Shown: in pieces, positions 1 to 5,638 of the stretch
Position numbering within the stretch: the stretch's first letter is position 1
Layout: each line of letters opens with the position of its first letter
NCBI GenBank assembly: GCA_005888525.1
Contig: VBAB01000252.1
Coordinates: forward strand, 1 to 7,676
DNA length: 7,676 bases
Direction of reading: 5' to 3'
Source: Alphaproteobacteria bacterium
Lineage (GTDB): Bacteria > Pseudomonadota > Alphaproteobacteria > Rhizobiales > Hyphomicrobiaceae
Translations under genes and position numbers: made by a program
Notes under the pieces: generated by a model
What the model was told of the DNA's origin: nothing
Seen by the model: the letters and a program-made list of their open reading frames with translations, nothing else
The model's database searches: none

Positions 1-205
1 CACCTTCATGTACGATCGGACAGGGCCACGACAATCCGCCAATCATGTCCTTCCAGCAACCGGCACCGGAGCGACATCCACCATTCGCCCGCCAGGATCG
101 ACAAGATTCACGGACGGCTCGTCCCATCCCATCCGCACCGGCGGCTCGTCCCCTTCCATCTGGCTGTACCGAACCGAGATCTCCGTGCCGCGAAGGTGAA
201 GAACA
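1..205. other. Left-edge segment without a supported gene
   Basis: I see no complete gene here. The minus strand carries a short open stretch (about 190 down to 45) with protein-like composition, containing the run MEGDEPPVRMGWDEPSVNLV. It runs back into the tRNA fragment with no credible start and stops at 45-43. One base of frame shift would extend it as HDWRIVVALSDRT to a stop at 8-6. It may be the decayed tail of a gene, but nothing identifies it. The plus-strand open frames over the same bases have low-complexity Arg/Pro/Ser composition and look like chance frames. Confidence 0.3.
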
Positions 206-253
206 CCAGTCTGGGGGACTGGGGTCGGGAGTTCAAATCTCCCGCCCATACCA
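206..253 (+). tRNA. 3' half of a tRNA gene (Pro-GGG-like), 5' half missing
   Basis: An anticodon arm is visible: CCAGT (206-210), loop CTGGGGG (211-217), ACTGG (218-222). The loop has U33, anticodon GGG and G37, as expected for tRNA-Pro. A four-base variable loop follows, then a perfect T arm: GGGAG (227-231), TTCAAAT (232-238), CTCCC (239-243). The 3' acceptor strand GCCCATA runs into an encoded CCA (251-253). The matching 5' acceptor strand (TATGGGC) and any D arm are absent from the bases before 206. With CCA at 251-253 the acceptor side is one base short of canonical, which also points to a remnant. Integrases of genomic islands and phages commonly recombine in the 3' half of tRNA genes, so this may be an attachment-site duplicate. 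A functional tRNA is unlikely. Confidence 0.6.
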
Positions 254-479
254 ATGATATCAATGAGTTACATTCCGAAGCTCGAGTCCGAAAACCAAAG
301 AGGACGCACCTGGGACGTAGCCAAACGCGTGCCGTGACGTTCTCCGGCGTGCTTGCGTGAGCGCGTGGGTTGCCAATCGGGCGCCTGCTTGGCAGCGAGC
401 GTACAGAGTGTGGCGTCGGATTGCCCGGTAGGCGGAATCAAGCGCAAACAAGGGTTTGGAGGGCGGCACAAGGCTTCCC
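254..479. other. Intergenic segment, no gene seen
   Basis: This segment lies between the tRNA fragment and the toxin-antitoxin promoter. The minus-strand open frames across it (ending at 260 and 268) have no recognisable domain and no convincing ribosome binding site. One of them would start inside the toxin gene. I see no integrase, repeat or terminator here. It is probably spacer or decayed sequence. Confidence 0.4.
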
Positions 480-508
480 TTGAATTATAACACTGGGTGT
501 TATATAAC
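480..508 (+). promoter_or_regulatory. Promoter of the toxin-antitoxin operon
   Basis: TTGAAT (480-485, four of six matches to TTGACA) is separated by exactly 17 bases from TATAAC (503-508, five of six matches to TATAAT). This is a good sigma70-type promoter. Transcription would start near 515, leaving a leader of about 20 bases before the GTG start at 536. The -10 box and the whole spacer lie inside the palindromic repeats at 486-518, so a bound repressor would block polymerase. Confidence 0.6.
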
Positions 509-518
509 ACTGGGTGTT
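486..518 (+). promoter_or_regulatory. Tandem palindromic operator of the toxin-antitoxin operon
   Basis: The 16-mer TATAACACTGGGTGTT occurs twice without mismatch, at 486-501 and 503-518, a period of 17 bases. Each copy contains the inverted repeat AACAC-TGG-GTGTT. The junction of the two copies also forms a perfect 14-base palindrome, GTGTTATATAACAC (497-510). Autoregulated type II toxin-antitoxin operons usually have palindromic operators over their promoter, bound by the helix-turn-helix antitoxin. The position here, over spacer, -10 box and predicted start, fits that role. That the antitoxin encoded at 903-1220 binds here is inference. Confidence 0.65.
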
Positions 519-535
519 GGGGACGGGGAGAACGT

Positions 536-934
536 GTGCGGGTCTTCGTAACCAAGCAGTTCAATCGCTTCGCGCGCAGCGAAAGGGTGAGCGACGAGAA
601 GCTCTGCGAGGCGATCGAGCGGGCGCAGGACGGCCTGATCGATGCCGATCTGGGCGGCGGGCTGATCAAGCAAAGGGTCGCGCGTCCGGGGCAGGGGCGC
701 TCGGGCGGTTTCCGGACGGTGATTGCTTATCGGCGGCTTGGGCGGGCGGTGTTTTTGTACGGGTTCGCGAAGAACGAACGCGACAACATCGATGCCGATG
801 ACCTGGCACGATTGAAGAAGCTCGCCGCGATCTACCTCGGCGCTGCGATGACTGAGCTGGAGACCTGGTGCGAAGAGGGTGAGTTGAAGGAGGTAGCGTG
901 TGATGGCGAAGAAGTATCAAAGCCGGATCGCTGA
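536..934 (+). CDS. Type II toxin, RelE/HigB-like family
   Basis: Small basic toxin of the RelE superfamily (the COG4737 / PF06296 type), 132 residues. Members of the superfamily are usually mRNA interferases acting on the ribosome; that this one is active is inference. Family features are the N-terminal VFVTKQFNRFAR, then CEAIERAQDGLIDADLGGGL (24-43), the basic KQRVARPGQGRSGG (45-58) and FLYGFAKNERDNI (73-85). The stretch after about residue 110 (ETWCEEGELKEV...) is acidic and longer than I expect for the family. GTG at 536 is chosen because GGGGAG (525-530) sits five bases upstream and the protein then begins at the conserved MRVFVTK. An in-frame GTG at 497 would lie inside the operator and before the predicted transcription start. 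The 3' end overlaps the antitoxin gene by 32 bases, so the two are translationally linked. The toxin comes first, as in higBA. Confidence 0.85.
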   Translation: MRVFVTKQFNRFARSERVSDEKLCEAIERAQDGLIDADLGGGLIKQRVARPGQGRSGGFRTVIAYRRLGRAVFLYGFAKNERDNIDADDLARLKKLAAIYLGAAMTELETWCEEGELKEVACDGEEVSKPDR

Positions 935-1220
935 GACGGTCCACAAGACGGCCGAAGGGCTGCACGGCATCGGCGCCATCGACAAGACGACGATGCGCGA
1001 ATTCGATGTCATGTGCCTCACCATGGTCGAGGAGCTGAGCGCGCGCGAGATCCAGAAGATCCGCAAGAAGGCCGGCGTGAGCCAGGAGGTCTTTAGCCGA
1101 TACCTGAACGTGCCGACCACGCTTGTTTCGCAGTGGGAACGCGGTGAGAAGAGGCCATCAGGGCCGTCGCTGAAGCTGCTTTCCCTCGTCAAGCACAAGG
1201 GCCTCGAGGCGATTGCCTAA
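903..1220 (+). CDS. XRE-family antitoxin / autorepressor (HigA/NadS-like)
   Basis: A 105-residue helix-turn-helix protein. The N-terminal part (1-48) is probably the toxin-binding region. An XRE-type DNA-binding domain spans about 50-95, with IRKKAGVSQEVFSRYLNVP (53-71) and recognition-helix region TTLVSQWERGEKRPSGPSL (72-90), typical of HigA/NadS antitoxins. It would neutralise the RelE-like toxin encoded just upstream and repress the operon by binding the palindromes at 486-518 (inference). ATG at 903 is preferred: AAGGAGGT (887-894) lies eight bases upstream. The GTG at 900 is in frame and would add one residue. The gene starts inside the toxin gene in another frame. No T-rich terminator follows on this strand, so transcripts may run into the convergent nar 3' end. 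Confidence 0.88.
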   Translation: MAKKYQSRIAETVHKTAEGLHGIGAIDKTTMREFDVMCLTMVEELSAREIQKIRKKAGVSQEVFSRYLNVPTTLVSQWERGEKRPSGPSLKLLSLVKHKGLEAIA

Positions 1221-1241
1221 CCCCCGGACCGCGCCAAACAG

Positions 1242-1284
1242 AAAAAAACGGCCGGGATCCGTCGCCTAGGATGATCGGGCCGTT
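1242..1284 (-). terminator. Rho-independent terminator of the nar operon
   Basis: Read on the minus strand, AACGGCC (1284-1278) pairs with GGCCGTT (1253-1247), and inner GATC/GATC segments can extend the stem across short bulges. The stem is followed directly by a run of seven T's (overlapping its 3' end, 1248-1242). It lies about 60 bases after the stop of the last nar-operon gene. In the plus direction the same hairpin has no T run, so it should not stop the toxin-antitoxin transcript efficiently. Confidence 0.7.
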
Positions 1285-1341
1285 ATGGTGCGCACCCGTT
1301 CGGCCATCGTGGCCATGCTCGATGTCCGGGGTTGCGAAACG

Positions 1342-1644
1342 TCAGTGGTGACGGGAGCAAGATGGCTTCGGCACCGGGATCGCGGTCCCCAGGATGTATC
1401 TGAGGCACGCTTTGCCCGGATCATCAGCCTTGCTCGTGGCGGTCATCAGGGACAGCCAGGCCGCGTCGTCGGCGCGCGCGACAAACGATCCCACGGCGGC
1501 ACTGGCGAAACAGCCGAGAGGTTCGCCAGCTTGGGCGGCCGCCTCGCGCATGCGTGCCATCAGCACGAGGTCGTCGAGGGCCGCGAGCGTCTCGAGGATG
1601 CTGGTTTCATCGGACAGATTGGCAATGATCGACCCAAGCAGCAT
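1342..1644 (-). CDS. Small conserved-looking protein at the end of the nar operon, function unknown
   Basis: I do not recognise this 100-residue protein. It appears to be a soluble, largely helical protein with no signal peptide and no metal-binding cysteine motif. The pattern runs SDETSILETLAALDDLVLMA (11-30), then MREAAAQAGEP (32-42), then ARADDAAWLSLMTATSKADD (56-75), then the ending GKACLRYILG. ATG at 1644 is well supported: AGGAG (1655-1651) stands six bases upstream and overlaps the isomerase stop codon (1656-1654), so translation is probably coupled. The gap to the isomerase is nine bases and the terminator follows, making this the last gene of narGHJI-isomerase-orf. Its position suggests an accessory role in nitrate reductase biogenesis or function, which is inference only. 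The longer plus-strand frame across it (1285-1719) lacks a plausible start context. Confidence 0.7.
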   Translation of the reverse strand: MLLGSIIANLSDETSILETLAALDDLVLMARMREAAAQAGEPLGCFASAAVGSFVARADDAAWLSLMTATSKADDPGKACLRYILGTAIPVPKPSCSRHH

Positions 1645-1653
1645 ATCGTGCTC

Positions 1654-2477
1654 CTAGCTCACCCTGAGGTCCGCGGTGGTAGGGAGATCGACTCCGGTGA
1701 TCTCCGCACGCGCGGTTAGGCGCGCCACGAACTGAGCGATCGCCGTATGCCTTGTCCGGTCGACCAGGTAGTCGGCGATTCGTTCCCGCACCACCTCGAA
1801 GGACAGCTGGCGCCCCTCGATCTTGCGATCCAGCCGGATAATGTGGTGGCCAAAACGGGAAGCGACGGGCTCCGTGGTGATCTCGCCGGGCGCCATGGCG
1901 CGGAGCGCCGCGTCGAACTCAGGAGCTGTATCACCCGGGGAGAGCTGGCCCAGATTGCCGCCGACGGCCTTCGAGGGGCAGGCCGAATGCGCGCTGGCCA
2001 ATTCCGCGAAGCGCTGGGGGGCGTTTAGCAAAGCGGCCGTCACTGCCCCCGCTTCAGTGCGGGCCGCCGCATATGCTGCACGGTCGCCAGGGCGTGCCGC
2101 GATCAAGATGTGGGCGGCCTCGTAGAGATCTGCGGAACGGAAGCGTTTCAGGTTTTGCTTGTAGTAGCGCCTGCAAGCGGTCTCGTCGGCGATAGGCGTG
2201 GATATTTCCCGTTCCACCAGTGCTCTGATCGATGCTTCCTCGGCCGTTTCCGTGCGCCCGTGAGAGGTTGTGCATCTATGACGATGCGGCGCGCCTCCTG
2301 CAGCAGCAGCTCGCGGACGGCGAGAGCGCGCGCTGCGGCGGTCCACGCCGCGACCGGCGTGGGTGCTGGATGGTTCTGTGCTTCACGCGATATCTCGTCG
2401 TGACGCACGACCACTCCGTTCACCGACACCACCTTGCGCAGGTTGTGCGTCAGCACACTTTTCACCGAGCAGCTCAT
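1654..2477 (-). pseudogene. NifM/PpiC-type peptidyl-prolyl cis-trans isomerase, frameshifted
   Basis: Parvulin-type prolyl isomerase, the gene that follows narI in other denitrifiers such as Pseudomonas aeruginosa; it probably helps fold or assemble the reductase. The coding sequence lies in two frames. The first (from ATG 2477) gives MSCSVKSVLT through a NifM-like N-terminal helix region with VNGVVVRHDEISREAQ (19-34) and AAARALAVRELLLQEA (47-62), up to about LTGA (75). The second continues TETAEEASIRALVERE and the rotamase domain: YEAAHILIAA (119-128), GGNLGQLSPGDTAPEFDAAL (173-192), GEITTEPVASRFGHHIIRL (198-216). Joined near 2253 they make about 274 residues, a normal length, so one base is missing. 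I see no classic slippery heptamer. A real inactivating deletion or an assembly error are the leading explanations. GGAG (2490-2487) overlaps the narI stop and supports the 2477 start. If translated separately, the second part could begin only inside unrelated out-of-frame sequence. Confidence 0.8.
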
Positions 2478-2482
2478 CGAAG

Positions 2483-3217
2483 TTACTCCGCGGCCTGGAT
2501 TTTGCGATGAGACGTGGGCCCAGCAACGGGCCGGCCGCTCGAGCGCACGACCTGGTAGCCGCGCCGCCCCAGATACCAGATTGGTGCACTCCATACGTGC
2601 ACGAGGCGCGTAAACGGAAAGACGAGAAAGATCGTCATGCCGAGGACCAGGTGCGCCTTGAAGATCGGGTGGGCATCAGCGACCAACATCCACACATCGC
2701 TGCGCAGCAGCAGGATGCCTTGAGCCCAGTTCATGAACTTCACCATCTCGTGGCCGTCGAGGTGCCCCATGGAGACCGGGATGGTGGCGAGACCGAGCAG
2801 AAGCTGGGCGAACAGGATCAGCAGAATAGCGATGTCGCCGAAGGAGGACGTGGCGCGGATGCGCACATCGAATAGGCGCCGGTGCGTCAGTAGCGCGATG
2901 CCGATCAGGCAGAAGATGCCGGCGATGCCGCCGACCCAGATCGCCATCAGCTGCTTGAAGCCGTGGCCGATGCCGATCGCGTCGAAGACCCAGATCGGCG
3001 TCAGCAGGCCGACAAGGTGGCCGAAGAAGATCACAAGGATGCCGACGTGGAACAGGTTCGAGCCCCACATCAATTGGCGCCGGCGCAGCAGCTGGCTGGA
3101 GCCCGTCTTCCACGTGTATTGCTCGCGATCGAAGCGCAGCAGGCTGCCGAGCAGGAACACGGTCAGGCAGAGGTAGGGGTACCAGCCGAACACGATATGA
3201 TTGATGGCGTCGCGCAT
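2483..3217 (-). CDS. narI: Respiratory nitrate reductase gamma subunit (cytochrome b)
   Basis: Integral membrane subunit that oxidises quinol and passes electrons through two b hemes to NarH, releasing protons on the periplasmic side. It has 244 residues, close to the usual length of about 225-240. Five hydrophobic segments are visible, at roughly 8-27, 52-74, 88-110, 126-148 and 186-206. The candidate axial heme ligands are all present: His57 and His67 in NLFHVGILVIFFGHLVG, His189 in FKAHLVLG, and His207 in RLVHVWSAP. By analogy with Escherichia coli NarI (56/205 and 66/187) the pairs would be 57/207 and 67/189. The basic cytoplasmic tail (about 217-244) ends KIQAAE. ATG 3217 has the strong site GAGGAGGT just upstream, nine bases after the narJ stop. 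The gene is followed almost directly by the isomerase. Confidence 0.96.
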   Translation of the reverse strand: MRDAINHIVFGWYPYLCLTVFLLGSLLRFDREQYTWKTGSSQLLRRRQLMWGSNLFHVGILVIFFGHLVGLLTPIWVFDAIGIGHGFKQLMAIWVGGIAGIFCLIGIALLTHRRLFDVRIRATSSFGDIAILLILFAQLLLGLATIPVSMGHLDGHEMVKFMNWAQGILLLRSDVWMLVADAHPIFKAHLVLGMTIFLVFPFTRLVHVWSAPIWYLGRRGYQVVRSSGRPVAGPTSHRKIQAAE

Positions 3218-3226
3218 GATACCTCC

Positions 3227-3979
3227 TCAGGCGCGGTTGGACGGCGTGTAGGTGACGATTGGGCGCTTGGGCTTCGGCACCGGCATGCCAGGAGCGGGCC
3301 GACGCACCGCCCGCAGCTTGGCGGCGAGACCGTCCTTCCCGCACTGGGCAGCCGCGGCCGCCGCGGGACCGAAGACAACCTCCTCCTCCTCCCAGGCCGC
3401 ATCGAGGGCGGCGAGGTCGTTGGGGTCCTCGTCCGGCTCGTTCAACAGGGCCGCGACGACGTCGGTTTGCGGCTTGGCCTCGGCCAGCGCCTGGGCGCAT
3501 GAGAACACAGACGAATAGGCCGACTTGCGCTTCTTCAGGCGCTGGCGGATCGCTTCCAGCACGTGCCCCGTATCGCCGAGCAGCTCGCATGCCTCGGCCC
3601 CGGGGATGGCCGACAGAAACTCCAGGAACAGCGGCAGATGATCGGGAAGCTCACTGGAACTCATGAACAGGCCATGACGCTCGTAGAGGGCCTTGAGATC
3701 CACCATCGCCTGGCCGCGGTCGCGGCTCTCGCCGTGCACGTGCTCGAACAGATGCAGCGACAGCGAGCGCGTGCGGTCGAACAGCAGCACATAGCGCTCC
3801 TGCAAGTCGAACAGATCACCGTTAGCCAGCTCCTCGAGAATGCGATCGATCCTATGGCGGTTCTTCTGCGGCAGGCGGTTCTCCGCGTCGAGCGCCGCGC
3901 GCATCTCGGGGACGGCTGCCTGCAGCTCCGCGGTGGGATAGGTGAGCAGCGCCGACAACACTTTGAGCGTCTTGCGCAT
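3227..3979 (-). CDS. narJ: Nitrate reductase assembly chaperone (delta subunit)
   Basis: Cytoplasmic system-specific chaperone of the NarJ/TorD family (PF02613). It binds apo-NarG, helps insert the molybdenum cofactor and Fe-S cluster, and holds NarGH back from the membrane until mature; it is not part of the final enzyme. It has 250 residues. Family signatures are YVLLFDRTRSLSLHLFEHVH (63-82) with the following GESRDRGQAMVDL, and ELPDHLPLFLEFLS (110-123). The tail (from about 180) is acidic (EPDEDPNDLAALDAAWEEEE), then Ala-rich, then basic and Pro-rich, and looks poorly ordered. The start ATG (3979-3977) overlaps the narH stop by one base (TGATG), so the two are translationally coupled. Confidence 0.96.
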   Translation of the reverse strand: MRKTLKVLSALLTYPTAELQAAVPEMRAALDAENRLPQKNRHRIDRILEELANGDLFDLQERYVLLFDRTRSLSLHLFEHVHGESRDRGQAMVDLKALYERHGLFMSSSELPDHLPLFLEFLSAIPGAEACELLGDTGHVLEAIRQRLKKRKSAYSSVFSCAQALAEAKPQTDVVAALLNEPDEDPNDLAALDAAWEEEEVVFGPAAAAAAQCGKDGLAAKLRAVRRPAPGMPVPKPKRPIVTYTPSNRA

Positions 3980-5502
3980 CAGGCAACCTCCATCGGCGTC
4001 TTGGCTTTCTTCTTCGGTGATCCGAACAGGTTGGTTTCCGTGCGGCCGTCCGAGCAGCCGTTGCCGAACGAGAAGCCGCAGGAGCCGCGCAAATCGTAGG
4101 CATCCTCGCCCAACTCGCGATGCACGGTCGGGATCACGAACCGGTCCTCGTAGTTGGCGATCGCCATGATCTGATACATGTCCTCGATCTGCTGGCCCTT
4201 GAGGCCAACCTTGGCGGCGATGGTTTCGTCGATCACCCCCTCGATGGTCTTAGCCCGCATGTAGGCGCGCATTGCCAGCATGCGCTCCAGCCCCAGCGCG
4301 ACCGGCTGCTCGTCGCCGGCGGTCAACAGGTTGGCGAGATACTTGAGCGGGATGCGCAGCGAGCGCACATCGGGCATGGCGCCGTCGCTGCCCATTTTCC
4401 CGGCCTCGGCCGCCGACTGGATCGGCGACAGCGGCGGCACGTACCAAACCATCGGCAGCGTGCGGTACTCGGGATGCAGCGGGAAGGCGACCTTCCACTC
4501 CATCGCCATCTTCCACACCGGCGACTTCCTGGCCGCTTCCAGCCACGCATCCGAAACACCGTCGGCGCGCGCCTGCGCGATCACCTTCGGATCGTTGGGA
4601 TCGAGGAAGATATCGAGCTGCGCCTGATAGAGGTCCTTCTCGTCCTTGACGCTCGCCGCTCGCTCGATGCCATCGGCGTCATAGAGGACGACGCCGAGGT
4701 AGCGGATGCGGCCGACGCAGGTTTCCGCGCACACCGTCGGCTGTCCCGCCTCGATGCGCGGATAGCAGAAAATGCACTTCTCGGATTTGCCGCTCGACCA
4801 GTTGTAATAGATCTTCTTGTAAGGGCAGCCCGACACGCACATGCGCCAGCCGCGGCACTTGTCCTGGTCGATGAGGACGATGCCGTCCTCCTCGCGCTTG
4901 TAGATGGCGCCGGACGGGCAGGCCGCGACGCAGGCCGGGTTGAGGCAGTGCTCGCACAGCCGCGGCAGGTACATCATGAAGGTGTTTTCGAACTGCCCGT
5001 AGATCTCCTTCTGCACGCCCTCGAAATTGTAATCGGCCGAGCGCTTGGCGAACTCGCCGCCCAGGATCTCCTCCCAGTTCGGGCCCCATTCGATCTTCTC
5101 CATGCGTTCGCCGGTGATGAGCGAGCGCGGGCGGGCCGTCGGGAACGCCTCCAGCTCCGGCGCCTTCTGCAGGTGCTCGTAGTCGAAGGTGAAGGGCTCG
5201 TAGTAGTCATCGATCTCGGGCAGATCGGGATTGGCGAAGATCTTGGCCAGCACGCGCCATTTGCCGCCGATCTTCGGCTGCAGCTTGCCGTTCTTCTTGC
5301 GTACCCACCCGCCGTTCCAGCGCTCCTGGTTCTCCCAATCCTTGGGATAGCCGATGCCGGGTTTGGTCTCGACGTTGTTGAACCAGGCGTATTCCATGCC
5401 CTCGCGATTGGTCCACACGTTCTTACAGGTGACAGAACAAGTGTGGCACCCGATGCACTTATCGAGGTTCAGCACCATGGCGATTTGCGCGCGGATTTTC
5501 AT
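3979..5502 (-). CDS. narH: Respiratory nitrate reductase beta subunit (Fe-S protein)
   Basis: Electron-transfer subunit linking NarI hemes to NarG on the cytoplasmic face. It has 507 residues, the usual length. All four cluster-binding groups are intact: C16, C19, C22, C26 (CIGCHTCSVTC); C183, C186, C191, C195 (CEHCLNPACVAAC); C216, W219, C222, C226 (CRGWRMCVSGC); and C243, C246, C258, C262. Trp219 in place of a cysteine is the known NarH feature that makes one cluster [3Fe-4S], so it is not a defect. The start was set at ATG 5502, giving MKIRAQIAMVLNLDKCIGC, with AAGGAA (5514-5509) upstream. The longer in-frame start at 5535 would translate part of the palindromic repeat and is rejected. The gene is preceded by that repeat and coupled to narJ at its end. 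Confidence 0.97.
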   Translation of the reverse strand: MKIRAQIAMVLNLDKCIGCHTCSVTCKNVWTNREGMEYAWFNNVETKPGIGYPKDWENQERWNGGWVRKKNGKLQPKIGGKWRVLAKIFANPDLPEIDDYYEPFTFDYEHLQKAPELEAFPTARPRSLITGERMEKIEWGPNWEEILGGEFAKRSADYNFEGVQKEIYGQFENTFMMYLPRLCEHCLNPACVAACPSGAIYKREEDGIVLIDQDKCRGWRMCVSGCPYKKIYYNWSSGKSEKCIFCYPRIEAGQPTVCAETCVGRIRYLGVVLYDADGIERAASVKDEKDLYQAQLDIFLDPNDPKVIAQARADGVSDAWLEAARKSPVWKMAMEWKVAFPLHPEYRTLPMVWYVPPLSPIQSAAEAGKMGSDGAMPDVRSLRIPLKYLANLLTAGDEQPVALGLERMLAMRAYMRAKTIEGVIDETIAAKVGLKGQQIEDMYQIMAIANYEDRFVIPTVHRELGEDAYDLRGSCGFSFGNGCSDGRTETNLFGSPKKKAKTPMEVA

Positions 5503-5523
5503 GTGCGTTTCCTTGGTCTCGTT

Positions 5524-5638
5524 CCCTCTCCCCATCGTCCTTCACGATGGGGAGAGGGTTGGGGTGAGGGGCAGCAGCTTGCTCTGACGTTTGTTGCCGC
5601 CCCTCACCCCGACCCTCTCCCCGCAGGCGGGGAGAGGG
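5524..5638. repeat. Compound palindromic intergenic repeat between narG and narH
   Basis: Two strong hairpins flank a third, longer-range pairing. The first has 15-base perfect arms at 5524-5538 and 5544-5558 around a five-base loop. The second has 12-base perfect arms at 5613-5624 and 5627-5638 around AG. Between them GGGGTGAGGGGC (5561-5572) pairs perfectly with GCCCCTCACCCC (5599-5610). Extending outward, 5549-5572 and 5599-5622 pair with only one mismatch, which competes with the two local hairpins. Palindromes built on CCCTCTCCCC/GGGGAGAGGG are, from general knowledge, widely dispersed between genes in Hyphomicrobiales genomes. This copy contains the narG stop codon and ends about nine bases before the narH ribosome binding site, so in mRNA it could affect stability or the relative yield of NarG and NarH. 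Confidence 0.85.

Noticed and set aside
486..518. The two tandem 16-mers as the start of a CRISPR array
   Set aside because: There are only two copies, separated by one base, with no spacer-length gap. Their placement on a promoter fits an operator.
497..535. Upstream GTG (497) as the toxin start
   Set aside because: It lies within the operator and before the predicted transcription start. The extra residues (MLYNTGCWGRGER) are the repeat read as protein; the conserved family N-terminus begins at 536.
1285..1719. 144-codon plus-strand frame across the small gene and the isomerase end
   Set aside because: No ribosome binding site, starts next to the terminator stem, and is antisense to a frame with strong start signals.
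2676..3590. 304-codon minus-strand frame overlapping narI and narJ
   Set aside because: Arg/Pro/His-rich out-of-frame reading of narI and narJ, whose own frames carry the family motifs.
2483..3979. Possible periplasmic (Nap) or assimilatory (Nas) nitrate reductase
   Set aside because: The presence of NarJ and NarI-type cytochrome b and the NarG/NarH sequences fit only the membrane-bound Nar enzyme.
4837..4839. Trp219 in place of a cysteine in NarH as a possible defect
   Set aside because: This substitution is normal in NarH and specifies the [3Fe-4S] cluster.
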